Both the position numbers and the translations under genes were made by a program. The notes under the pieces were generated by a model. The model made no database searches. It saw nothing but the letters and a program-made list of their open reading frames with translations, and was not told where the DNA came from. From Capsicum annuum (lineage: Eukaryota; Streptophyta; Magnoliopsida; Solanales; Solanaceae), in NCBI RefSeq assembly GCF_002878395.1, contig NW_025855829.1, positions 148,212 to 212,211 of the forward strand: a stretch of DNA of 64,000 nucleotides, written 5' to 3'. The first letter of the stretch is position 1; each line of letters starts with the position of its first letter. Below, in pieces: positions 33,848 to 44,447 of the stretch.

Positions 33848-35177
33848 AATGTCTTGATATTTTTCCTACAAGATCAAATCTTGGTCTAGCTCACTTGAAA
33901 AAATCAAAAAAAAAAAATTAAAATCTGAAAATTCCAGAAAAAGAACAATCTGTCCATTTTGTGTTCTTGGCCAAAAATTGTGTTTTTGTTGTGTCTTGGC
34001 CGAGATTTTTACTTGTCTTTATTGTCTCTAAGTGTTGATTTTGTTCCTCACTAATACATTGAGTTTATATCTTGATTTGATCTTGTATTTTGATGTTGTT
34101 GTGAACATAAGCTTGGCCCATTATTGTTGAACATTATTGTGGTAGACATTGTTGTTGAGAAACTTGACTAGCCGTGTATTTGGTTGTTGTTGTTGAAAGG
34201 ATTGTTGTTGTTGTTGTTCTTGGTGAATGTTGTTTTTGTTTTTGAAGTTCTTCACAACCTTCATCTCTTGTTAAAACTAAAGACACAATACTAAAGAGAC
34301 GGCTGTTTGTTGTTGTGGATTGGAGTTGGCCGTTGGAATTGTTGTTGTTCTTGAAGATTTTTGTTATTGTTCTTGGTGTGGTTTTTGTTGTTGTTCTTTA
34401 AGTTCTTTACCTTCCTTCATATATTGTTAGAACATAAAGTGAATGATAGATCCTAAAAGGTGAAGAAAAGAGGTGGAAGTAATTGTTAGTCTTGAAAGAC
34501 CCCAACCACTAAAAGACTTTACATCACTTCTCAGCCACTTTCCCGTGAAATAAGGGTCAATGTTTTAAGGAAAAGTACTACAAAAGTCAAGTATTGAAAT
34601 TTGAAACTTGAAAAAAAAGTCTCCAAGACTTATTCTTCCCTCCTTAGAACAAATTCCACCAATCCAAATTAAAATTGGTCAAGACTTGGGCTTTGAAAAA
34701 TAAAAATTGTAGAAACCACAACCAATATGTGGCTACCATGTCATCAAGTTACTGTTCATGCATCAAATTTTGGCTCAAATTTTAGATTATTAGTTTCACT
34801 TTATTGTTTCCTTAGTTTTCTGTCTTGATTCTAGAATTAATTAACAACTAGTAATCACCTACTTAGTCGTAGATTAATTTTTGAATCCGTTCCTTTCGTG
34901 TCTTCATTATTTGCTTTTTCTTGTTTTTAACTCATAGTAACTTCTTTGTTTCAAGTTTGTAAGTAAATTTTTTTTCTTGAGTCGATCAAACAAGAATCTA
35001 CTCCGGCCTCCAAGTAGAATTGACATCCTATTGACTACCGGAGTATAAGAAACTTTTAATATTTGTCGCTCCAATTGTGAGAATCACAAAGGTGAGTGTA
35101 TACGAGTGTTAGTGAGAAGCTTTTACTACTAATCTTATTTGTTCATTGTGTAGGTACAAAGGTGATATAAGGGAAAC
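33848..35177 (+). other. Untranslated leader of J
   Basis: 1.3 kb without a gene, collinear with the leader of L. It has TTGGCCAAAAATTGTG..CTTGGCCGAGATTTTTAC at 33,969-34,012, a TTG-rich region (about 34,180-34,400), ACCACAACCAATATG..TTACTGTTCATGC at about 34,720-34,760, and GTGTAG/GTACAAAG just before the ORF. Conservation between elements suggests function in the RNA, such as packaging or splicing. Confidence 0.6.
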
Positions 35178-36470
35178 ATGTCTTCGATAGCTGGGGATTA
35201 TTATGACTACAACATGGGAGACTATGATTGTAGTGAGACGTTTTATGGCTACGAAGTTGAGGGAGATTGCGGAGGCTATGAAAATAGCCATGAACAAAAT
35301 TGGGCAGATTTGGGAGTTTTGGTTTTGAGGGAGAAAATGAGGTGAATGAAGTGCCTAGTGCTTATGGTGAGTTTGGAGATGATGTAGGACCTCGTGAATG
35401 TTCTTATGATGATGTTGGGGCATGTGAGGAGTCTTACACTTCTCACTCTGAACCTAGATTTGGTGTTAGGTGTAACTCTTTCATTCGCAAAGCTTATGAG
35501 AGCTATGATGAGAGTGCATGTGAGGAGTGTGAAGATTCATATTCTTTACCTTGTAGTTCTTCTTATCAAGGTCAATATAGTATGAATGGTTATACTAGTT
35601 CAAGTGGAGGTTGTCTAACGAGAAGAAGAGGGTGTGCATCTCCAAAACCAAGGGGTACTTGTGTGTGTTATAATATTGATCCAAGAAGGAGTATACACTC
35701 CGGAAAGGTGATCATTTGTGGGATACCGGGATGCCTTATTGTGTTGAATGATAGGTACTATAAAAACTACATCCTTTCGTCCATGGTCAACTACTTGGGG
35801 TTATTTTGAGAGCCTTTACCTGTTCCATACTCATTGGATGAGTTTAAGGTTACTGAGAGGGTCAAAGTTGTCTTCTCCCAATATGAATACCATGAGGAGG
35901 TATGGTGTGATGTTCTTCCCTTGCCCTACAGTCATGTATACTTAGGTGCAGATTGGTTTGCACGACATCAAGTTCCTAACGTGTAAAATTGGCCTAGTGT
36001 TGTAAGAGACCAATGGGAGAATCATCTCATAACTTACTTTCTGCCCAAGCCACAAAGAGAAGGAACCTACTCCAATTCAAATTATTATAAGAGACAAAAG
36101 ATTGAGAGGAGTAAGGGAGTGCAAGGTGATAATTTGAGAGTGGAAAAAAAAAGAGGTTGTTTGGAGAGAAGTGAGGGGATTATCACCAAACCGTGCTAAC
36201 ATTGGTTGTCCTTCTATTTCTAAGAACATTTGGGTGGTTACCAACATAGCAAGCGAAGGCAAAAAATACCGAAAGAAAGTTGCTTCCCAAGCTTATGGAG
36301 GATAGTACCGAAAGAGTGCATAGTGATGGAGTCTTATTTTGGGTATCCTAAGCTGAGAAGCAACCAAACGGGTTATAAGTGGAATCAGTTATTGATGTTG
36401 TTGATGAAGGAGAGAAGTTTGGGTCATCTCAGCTCAAAGACCTAACTTAAGTTTGAAAAACTTCATGTCA
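35178..36470 (+). pseudogene. J: acidic Tyr-rich ORF with retropepsin-like end lacking the catalytic motif
   Basis: The ATG at 35,178 opens MSSIAGDYYDYNMGDYDC. One frameshift near 35,300 joins it to the 35,300-35,809 frame (GFEGENEVNEVPSAYGEFGD, YDESACEECEDSY), and another near 35,810 continues to about 36,180. The segment with VIICGIPGCLIVLN, MVNYLGL, DEFKVTERVKVVFSQ and EEVWCDVLPL..LGADWF follows the order of a plant gypsy aspartic protease fold (the usual IIDGGSSEN, EVLCDVVPM and LLGRPW). The catalytic Asp-Gly-Gly/Ser is replaced by NDRYY, so it cannot be an active protease. No RT follows. The N-terminal acidic part is not recognised. Confidence 0.55.
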
Positions 36471-37567
36471 TGATGATAAATTAGGGAATGGATGGGAGAC
36501 AACCTATCATTGCTATTAAATTGGCTCGTATCCTTTAAATTTTGTTTGTTAGAGTAGATTTTGTTGTTTAAATTGATCCATGCAAATGAATTTCCCAAAG
36601 GGTGCATTTAAATGATATTCAGCAAGGGAAATAATGGTGAAATTGAGTTGTGGATGAGCAATTGAAAATAAGAGAGCAGAAACTAGTCTCAGTTATCGTG
36701 ATCGCAATCATCGTGCCATCGTGGTCTCGATCACCATGTCACCGCGATCATGGAACTTTGATATTTATCGCGGTCAAGACAATTCTTAAACTTAAATAGT
36801 TACCCAAAAACTCCCACCATACTTCCTCTTAAATTTCTCTCAATTGCACCTATTCTTGCCTTTGTTGAAAGCATCTCTAGTGTAATTTGTATCCTTCCTG
36901 CATTCCCTCATCAGGTATGTACTTTGTTTCTCCTCTTATATTCGTATTTATGGGGACTAGAATACATGTATAAGGCAATAGCCTAAAATTATGGTTTGTA
37001 TGCTTAATATTGGGACAATTGAGTTTGTTTAGTATGTAGTCTGTTGTTATTAGTGTGTGCACTATTGGGGAAGTCTTGAGTGCCTAAAATTTCTTAGAAT
37101 TTATAGTAGTAGAATATGCACACCAATTATTCAGTGAAATGCCCAAATGAGTTTCTTGGTAGTTTTTCTATATTATAAGGTCATAATTGAGTGTTTAGGT
37201 ATTGTGTTTCTTGTTCTTAGTGTCATCTATTGGTTAGGAACACAATTTGGTATAGAAAATTAAAGTTTTATACATGATCAGTCTATTCCAACAGCCTCAG
37301 GTATCGCAATTGTGGTCACCCGATTGTGATCATGATATCACAATCGCAGGCTAGTGACCCGCAATTATGGAAGAATGTCACAGACCAAAGGCCGCGACAT
37401 CTGAGGTCTGTATCTTAACCAGGACCAATATCTTGGATTTCTATTTTCAACCCAAATTTGACCAAAGAACCATTTCTCAATCTTAACTAAGTCACATAGC
37501 ATAGTTTTCACATGGTGATATTGTTTACTAATTGCTTTATGTTGCTTTCAGGTCATAAAGAAGAACA
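36471..37567 (+). other. Rest of B 5' LTR and leader
   Basis: No coding region. A GC-rich block of GATCGCAATCATCGTGCCAT-type words lies at about 36,697-36,775 and a second at about 37,303-37,395. Around 36,840-36,910 CTCTCAATTGCACC..CATTCCCTCATCAG looks like the 5' part of the transcript, followed by a possible intron. No initiator Met PBS was found, so the end of the LTR is not fixed. Confidence 0.5.
36915..37551 (+). other. Possible intron in the B leader
   Basis: CATCAG/GTATGTAC at 36,915 is a good plant donor and TTGCTTTCAG/G at 37,551 a good acceptor, 17 bases before the ATG at 37,568. The interval is AT-rich and without ORFs. This is a sequence-only prediction. Confidence 0.4.
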
Positions 37568-38900
37568 ATGGTAGACTATGATAAAAATTGCTTCATGGCA
37601 CCTGAATGCCAAACTCTTACTATGCAGACTTGCCCAAGACAAAGCTACTCCCAGAGAGAGGTATATGTTTGGACAAGGTGCCGGTGAAGATCCTGACCTT
37701 TCATGATAGATTAGTGGCCACCAAGCGGAGATGCTTTACCCCGAATCCATGCCAAGCAAATGAACATTGGGTTAGGGAGTTCTACGCAAACCTCAATATA
37801 GTATCTTTCTCTGACCCAGTTGTAAGAATCTAGGGGAAGTAAGTCTACTTTGGGGCCGAGCAGATCAATGACATATATGGGCTGCCGGATACTAACATGA
37901 TATATTTTAAGGCAAAGGGTTGTGAGCTAGGAAGATGGCTAGTTGAGAAGTTGTGTCCTTGAAGAGAGGTCCTATGTGAGCTAGGGAGTTGGATAGTTGA
38001 GAAGTTGTGTCTTGGAAGAAAGGTCTTGTGGGCTGCCACGAAGATAAGGATACTATTGCATGATTTCATGGCTGAAGCATAGATCTAGTTAGCTATCATC
38101 TATAGCCAGGTTTCCCCATGCAATAACATGACCTATGTCTTAGATACACGAGCTTGGATGGTCGTGTGAGTCTTAGACAGCCTTCCTTTGAATGTTGGGC
38201 ATATTATGCTATTAGATATCAGGCATTTTAAGAATAGAGGTGGCTCCTGACTCATGTTTCCTTCTTTGATCAAAGAACTATGCAAGAGAGCCAGGGTTAA
38301 GAAGTACCCTAGGGACACTTGGGTATGCTTGAAGAACCTTATTTACCCTCTTAAGATTCGGGGTGAGGGCGTACTTTGAAAGATCAATCAGAGGAAAATT
38401 GACTTAGACAAGTTGATAGATGAAGAGATGGAATCGTACAGGCCATCTATAGTAGGGACATTTGATGAGATCTCGACTGAGATAAGATCAATCAAAGAGC
38501 TTGTGTTTGGGCTGCCTATGAGATAAGGAGGGACTTCTACCGCTCGCCACTCTTATGTTGCACAAACTAACTATGAGTAATTATTAGCAGGCCAGAAGGA
38601 GCAGGGGGCTAAAATATCCAAGCTTGATAGGGCATGCTCCTCTTTAGCACAATCACATCGAGAGCTATGGGAGTCTTATGATAAGATGAGAAAAAGGCAG
38701 AAAAGAGAGATAAATTGTTCACTCATATATGGAAAGGGGTGATGGGCTTGCCGAAATTCCTAAATCCTAGAGATAGACTTCCCTTCTCGAGAGTAGATTT
38801 AGATGATGAGGTCTAACCTTCATGGTTTGATGATGAGGAGCTGACTATTATTGAGGCAGAAGATGATGAGGAGGAGACAGCAAGTGACGCCAACACTTAA
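37568..38900 (+). pseudogene. B: putative plant transposon protein (PF20167-like), decayed
   Basis: The pattern LLPERGICLDKVP, QANEHWVREFYANLNIVSF, YFGAEQINDIYGLPDTNM, GCELGRWLVEKLCP, VSPCNNMTYV, LPLNVGHIMLLDIRHFKN, FPSLIKELCKRARVKKYPRD and IYPLKIRGEG matches the protein annotated in plants as putative plant transposon protein. After it comes a variable, charged tail (YDKMRKRQKREI, then an Asp/Glu-rich end near 38,870). Function is not established. It has at least one frameshift right after the ATG, many stops, and a ~56-bp tandem duplication at about 37,920-38,031 (GAGCTAGGAAGATGGCTAG against GAGCTAGGGAGTTGGATAG). It is a dead copy. Confidence 0.75.
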
Positions 38901-40754
38901 TGCCACAAGGAGCCTCTTTTACTCTTTCTATGCTTTATTGATATGCAGTGGGGACACTGCAAGCTTTTAGCTGGGGGTCCCATCTCCATATTTTATTTGA
39001 TATTTATTCAGTCTATATTATTTGGATATTTTTGTGTTTATTTGGATAAAGCTATTTTTAGTTAGGTTTTAAAATTAGGCACCCCGTTGGTGCCTACATT
39101 TGGTGGATTAGTTACTTGTTTTCATTTTTTTATTTGTTTCTATTCTTAGATTTTTATCTTATTTTAATAATGATGTTGGATGAGTCTTTCACTATGATAG
39201 ATTGAGTTACGTCATTCTTAAGAAAAAATTATGTTTTGGGGTTTTTGAGCCATAGATGATGGGGAAGTCTGAGTACCCGTGGCATTTTAGATTTGGGATT
39301 GCCCATATGCCTATGCTGAAGTTCGAGTATCCATATGGTTTGCCCTTGTGAGAGTCAAAATGTGAGATTACGGCTTGATTAGGTGCCAACGATAATCATT
39401 CTTGCACGGTGAAACGCGAAGCAAGCATCCCCCTCTATCCAAAAACTTTCTGTGAAAATGAAGGGCATGGACGTGAATGGGTTTGTAATAATACTTCACC
39501 TTTTTTGTGACTCCAAAGTCTTTAGTTGGTAGTGTATGGTAAATAGCTCATTTTTTCTTTAGTAGTAAATGCAATCCAGCCTCCTTGAATAGTTTGCATG
39601 CCAGGTGTGGTGAGCTTAGTCATTTAACTCTCATGCTTACTTGTATCATCAATAACTTGCCCCATTAGTCTCTCAAAGCTAATCTTGATTATGCATGGTT
39701 GGTGAAATGATCTTAGTCCTTCTTTGTGAACATGGGAATCCACTGTAGCCTCAAAAGAATACCTATACATAGATTGTATCCCTAGTCACCCACTTTGAGC
39801 CTTTGAACCTTTCTTTGGCAACCACATATAGGCCATGAGCCAATTGAATTTATCCCTCTTTAAAACCCTACCTTCCTTGAACTTGAAAGTGAAATTTGAG
39901 GCTAAAAGCCTATGTTGGGGGGGGGGGGGGGTGAATGTTGGAACAGGTAACTTTGGGCTACGATATTATAGGAGAGTGCCTAAGATATAAACAATGAGAA
40001 CAAATAGGAAAAAGAAAGGATTTAACAAAACTAAGAAATGCATGAATTTTACAGAGGAAAGAGATGAGAAAAAAATGCTTTCAAAAGATGGGTGAATCAA
40101 AGTAGTAAAATTAGGAACATGTGTGAGTTGGAAAGAAATGAAATGGCCAATGATCCAAAGTTTAATCGGATAGTGTGTTATGTAGAGTTAAAGGAGGGTG
40201 TAGTCACTTTGATCCCAAATGTTTATCCTACCCTTTCCTGAGCCTACATTACAATGTTGAAAAAATCATTTGAGATCTCCAACCAAGTGTTTTCAAGTTA
40301 GTGGCGATTGAAAACAAGGGCAAGCATATGACATGATACTTCTTTGCATTGAGAGATTCTTTGTGAGAGTGAGGGCATGCACTTTAGTCTTTTGTTGCAT
40401 AGTAGATACTATGGTGTGTTGGGACTTGCCTTCGTGAGGAAGCATATGGACTAATTGAGGCGGGTGAGAGTGTCATCTTTTAAAAATGAGGCACAGGAAA
40501 GTAGTTGAGTCACTTAAAAAGTTAGTGGTTGTTGCTTGGTTTTTCTTAAAGGTTTTTTTCATCCTTGAAATGTTCTTGATTTGAGGAGAGTTGTGCGAAT
40601 AGATTTTCCTATGATTGAGAGCTAATTTTTGGTGCTAATCAAGTTTGGAATCATTGTGATCATTTGGTTGTTTGAATGGGCTTATAATTGAGTAGCCTCA
40701 TTGAATATGGAATAATATTGCTTGAGGACAAGTAAAGCTTTAAGTTGGGGGTGT
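38901..40754 (+). other. Non-coding 3' part of B
   Basis: About 1.85 kb with no gene. It includes a near-repeat (GGGAAGTCTGAGTACCCGTGG against AAGTTCGAGTATCCATATGG, about 39,259-39,340), a run of about 16 G near 39,918, and at the end the conserved GAGGACAAGTAAAGC and TTTAAGTTGGGGGTG before the LTR. This long 3' untranslated region is usual for elements of this kind. Confidence 0.6.
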
Positions 40755-40904
40755 TGATGAGTGGAAAATTTGCCACTCATCTATATCCAAACTCATGTAC
40801 ACTATTATGAAATGATTGTATGTATGAGGCAAATTCTTTATTGAAGTGTATTAAATCCCATGGTATGTATGTTTGCAGGTACTAGATGAAAAAGGAATGA
40901 AGCT
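40755..40904 (+). repeat. 3' LTR of B, first 150 bp
   Basis: TGATGAGTGGAAAATTTGCC and onward matches 32,810-32,960 (CTTTATTGAAGTGNATTAAA and TTTGCAGGTA are shared). It is cut at 40,904 by fragment K. Confidence 0.8.
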
Positions 40905-41533
40905 TGATGTTGCCCAAAACTAATCTCCAAAGAAGTATGTTGCAGTCAATGCCAAATATAAGAACCGAACTAAGGTTGTGGTCGATCCCATAGTGAAGAC
41001 GTTAAATAGTATCTTAAACTTGACAAAATCCACGAGCAATTCAGAAAAGTAAATCAGGGGACTTTGAAGGAAACAATAATAGGTAGCCGAACATGAAAGC
41101 TTGATTTTGTAAACAATAAAAGACTAACACTAGGACTGTGTTCCTCCTGGCTTCATAACTATTTAAGATTCTTATGTTCAATTCACCTCACCTCAACCGT
41201 CTTGTGAATGTGTTGATAGATTTCACCCTTTACCTTGTGAGTCTCAGAGTGTCGCCTTGTTGTTCGTTTTCTATAACCTCAGTAAAACTCTCACCTTTTG
41301 AGTCTCGAGTTAATTAGACGAGGGTTGATAGCCTCAAATCACTGTTGTAACCTTTTTTCCCAATCTTAAATTCCCCTGTGAGGATATTCTCGAATATAGG
41401 CAATCCCTACACTTCTACAGTAGCTTAGGCCCAATTAATGTAAAGAAGGTTACAATACATGCAACTATAGTAGAATAGATAGGTCTCCCACTTACCTTAT
41501 ATAGCTAACTGCCAGGGTTACCACAACCCTAGT
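40905..41533 (-). repeat. Fragment K: LTR end of an unrelated element
   Basis: On the minus strand the sequence ends GGATTTTGTCAAG..TATGGGATCGACCACAACC..GAGATTAGTTTTGGGCAACATCA. Plant LTRs of the Athila/Tat and some copia types have a similar U5 just before a TTGGCGCC primer site. No coding region is present. The 5' end of the LTR is missing or lies against element F. The family assignment is tentative. Confidence 0.4.
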
Positions 41534-42343
41534 TGATATGGATCTAAGCTATAAAACCGAAATTAGTCCTAAAGAAAGGAGATAAAGATGAGAAAAACAC
41601 TAAAGAGGCAACAATACACACAGATTCAAGATCAAAACACAAACTACTTGCATAAAATGAAAGATAGATAGTGAGACATAAACTATTACAAGCAATAGGA
41701 ACTAAGGTTTGTATCAAACACCAAAACCCACTAAAACTCACAATAGCGACACCACACTCTTACTTTGACATAAAAGGGACTCAAGCTTCCCGAAGCACCA
41801 ATATTTCTATGCCAATTGTCAACACTAATGAAATCCATGCTAGATACTAACCCTAGTTACAATTATGGCTTTTCCAAGCCCTACACTACAAATACTCACT
41901 CTCAAGAGAATTATCTTTCAATAACATTCAACAACTAATGAAAATAGATGCCTAAAAGTCTATATTTATAGTTATTACATAAAGACTAAAGTACCCTTCA
42001 TGAAAGGGGGCTCCTATGGAGTGTAAAAGAAAGAAATCAAAAGACCACAATGCCCTTAATGAGTCTTGAAGAGAGAGGAGTCCTTGGAGTATGGATAAGG
42101 GGAAGATTTGGAGTGTTTTCAAGCCCCCCCCCCCTTCTTTACACTTCAACTTGTACACTCTCGGGTAGGCATCCAATAGAAAGCTCCCACGCAATCTTCC
42201 ATACACGGGTTTGCCCTATTGAGTCCCCAAAATGGTTTTCCCATGCATTTTCTTATGTCTTCGAGGTGACCAAAGCTTGACTCCTTATGAGTTGGCCTCA
42301 AATGATGGCATCAAAAGATATGATGACCATTTGGATTGTATCA
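41534..42343 (-). repeat. 3' LTR of F
   Basis: 810 bp. The plus strand runs TGATATGG..TTGTATCA. It contains a run of about 11 C near 42,126. Directly right of it the minus strand reads DLRSNPFKRREG and a purine tract, the ORF end and polypurine tract. Confidence 0.85.
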
Positions 42344-43024
42344 TCCCTCCCTTCTTTTAAACGGATTCGACCTTAAATCCAAACCTTGCAAAATAGTAGG
42401 AGACACAAACAAACACACTTTCCTCATGGCATGAGGGTTAGGGTTAACACAATTAATCATAGCATCATGCCAAAGTTGCACACACTTCACATATAACCAA
42501 GCCTCCTTATTTTGAAACATTAAAAACACATTGAAAAGGGTACAAAGGATTTGGTTATTGCAACCATCAAGAGGCAAGGAAACTGCAAAGGTCCACGAAA
42601 GACATTATAGCATTGTCACTACAAGTGGACCAACCAACAAATGCCCTACCCTTACGTAAAATAAATCCAAGACTATCATGGATATCATCATAAGCAAAGA
42701 GGTAGTATAGGAAGGCATCAAGTGTAAAGGTATCATTCAAGGTGATATCATCTATAAGAATGTCAATTGAGTCAAAATATATAGCACATAAGGATAGAAT
42801 CAACTCACTTAAACACATATGGCTTCTTCCTTTCAAGTGAAACATCAACTTGGTATCCACAAGTTGGGGTTCAAGCAACTTAAGCACAAGTGTGTCAAAC
42901 AATGATGCATATGTATAAGCAATACCCCAAAGAGGAAATGACATATTTTCCTTAGGGTCCTCAACCATGAAACCACCTTTGAAAAAGGGGTCTCTCATCA
43001 AAACCAAGTCACAAAGAAAGGCAT
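42344..43024 (-). pseudogene. F: C-terminal part of the non-pol ORF with the FLYYLFAYDD motif
   Basis: The minus frame 42,567-43,024 encodes MVEDPKENMSFPLWGIAY, LIDDITLNDTFTL and FLYYLFAYDDIHDS. A different frame (42,344-42,577) gives FQNKEAWLYVKC, HAMRKVCLFVS and GLDLRSNPF before the polypurine tract. The FLYYLFAYDD region matches D (48,190-48,219) and G (FLYSLLAFDD), and the EAWLYVKC region matches TKDSWLYS of E. It is not related to any RT, integrase or protease I can see. Frames are broken at about 42,570, and upstream it is cut by an LTR remnant. Function unknown. Confidence 0.6.
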
Positions 43025-43510
43025 CAAAAGACCACAATGCCCTTAGTGAATCTTAAAAAGAGAGGCGGCCTCGGAGTGTGGATAAGGGGCGACTTTGGAG
43101 TGTTTTCAAGCCCCCCTTATTTACACTTTAACATGTACAAATGATATAGATCTAATCTATAGAAAACAAAAATGACCTAAAAGAAAAGAGATGAAGTAGA
43201 GACAATAACACAAGATGCAAACACACTCAGATTCAAGACAAATCATAAGCTAAGAACATAAAATTAAAGATAGATAGTGAGACATAACTATAACAATACA
43301 ATAGGAACCAAGGTATGTATCAAACATCAAAACCCACTAAAGCTTGCAATAGAAACACCACACTCTTACATTGACATAAAAGGGAATCAAACTGCCCCAA
43401 AGCACCAATGTTTCTAAGCCAATTTGCAACCCTAGTGATTTCACACTCAAAGATGCCCTAGTTATGGTTTCTACTCACAAGAGAAAAGAAAGAAAAGTCT
43501 CAAAAGTGTT
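43025..43510 (-). repeat. Rearranged LTR remnant inside F
   Basis: 43,025-43,140 matches the U3 part of the F LTR (CCACAATGCCCTTAGTGAATC, GGAGTGTTTTCAAGCC; compare 42,036-42,140). From 43,141, TGATATAGATCTAATCTATA starts a match to the opposite end of the LTR, running to about 43,505. The pieces are in the reverse of their normal order, so two partial LTRs or a recombination product are joined here. Confidence 0.6.
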
Positions 43511-43526
43511 CATCAATATTCATCAA

Positions 43527-43698
43527 TTAAGGGTGGGGTGTCATACAAGGGGCATAATTAAAATCATTTTCAAAAGAACAATCACATTTCGGGTTTCCTA
43601 CACATTCAAGTACATCAAGGATACCTTCACCCGATTGATTATTTTTCACATCCTCACTAGTTGTTGGCAACTCACATACCAACATAGACACACCTTGG
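43527..43698 (-). pseudogene. F: middle part of the non-pol ORF
   Basis: The minus strand gives VSMLVCELPTTSEDVKNN, ILDVLECVGNPKCDCSFEN and a stop after MTPHP. Joining across E at its target duplication (CCAAG on this strand) keeps the frame with LVDLCKDQ at 54,651. This shows it was one ORF before E inserted. Not recognised as any known family. Confidence 0.6.
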
Positions 43699-44447
43699 TG
43701 ATATAATAAAAACCACGGGAACACTAAACACACCCCAAACAGTCCACTAATCAAAAGAATTCTTGGACTTATTGGAGATCTCACTCAGATTTGACAATGA
43801 CAACAACAATAATAAAATGAAGAAGGTGTTTATCACACTAAAATAGCAACAACAATAACAATATGAAGACAAGATGAACAACAACAAAGTGGTAACAATA
43901 ACAATACATCATGGGTTACATTAACAAAAATAAGAAATAATGATTACAACAAACAAGAGGATAGATAGTTAGACAAAATGAAGGTGTAATCTTAAAAACT
44001 CAAGAGCTTATTCCACTCTTGGACCTTTAACAATACACACAATGAATACCTAACTCCTACGTTGGCACAAGAGTGACGTCGATCTCCCAATCATCCAATG
44101 TTTCCAAGCTTGAATCCAACATGAGTGATTCCACACTCAAGTTGATTTCCCTAGTTACAATTTCGACCAAGGAGGGCTATTCTCTTAACAGCTATGTTTC
44201 TAAGTGTTACACTTTCATAATCAACAAAAACTAAAACTAAAAAACCTAAGAGGTTCTAGATATAGTGTATTACAAAATAGAATAAAAAATGACCACAATA
44301 CCACTCAAGGGTGAGGTGCCCATAAAATGTAACTTAGGGGCTATTTTTAGTGCATTTAGGCCCTCTTTTACACTTCACTTGTGCACATTCTTGGACGGAT
44401 TCAATACGTACTCATTCTCATCCATCCTCGTGGTCAAACTCATATCA
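43699..44447 (-). repeat. E LTR1
   Basis: 749 bp, plus-strand ends TGATATAATAAAAACC and CTCATATCA. Immediately right is CCTCCCCTTCTTG, the complement of the polypurine tract. Confidence 0.88.

Larger units (their letters stand above)
32972..36470 (+). mobile_element. Element J: TGATAC-family LTR retrotransposon lacking its 3' LTR
   Basis: Inserted in the 5' LTR of B. It has a complete 863-bp LTR (32,972-33,834), a PBS, a 1.3-kb leader and a gag/protease-like ORF. No second LTR is found before B sequence resumes, somewhere between about 36,470 and 36,600. The 3' part was therefore lost by deletion or the insertion was incomplete. The right boundary is approximate. Confidence 0.75.
32810..40904 (+). 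mobile_element. Element B: LTR element with putative plant transposon protein
   Basis: Two copies of a repeat starting TGATGAGT..AAATTTGCCACT (32,810 and 40,755) define the LTRs. The 5' one is interrupted by J after 162 bp and the 3' one is cut after 150 bp by fragment K. The interior (about 36,900-40,754) holds a decayed gene of the putative plant transposon protein type, and ends in GAGGACAAGTAAAGCTTTAAGTTGGGGGTG directly before the 3' LTR, a purine-rich end typical of such elements. No RT or integrase is seen. The outer target duplication cannot be tested. Confidence 0.75.

Noticed and set aside
36471..36600. Second LTR of J (TGATAC start or TATCA end)
   Set aside because: CTCGTATCC near 36,530 is the only similar word and no LTR homology surrounds it.
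41544..41741. 65-codon minus-strand ORF (MSFSGFW..), intact also at 56,459-56,656
   Set aside because: Both copies lie at the same place in the two F LTRs. Similarity follows from the LTR being duplicated at each insertion, not from a maintained gene.
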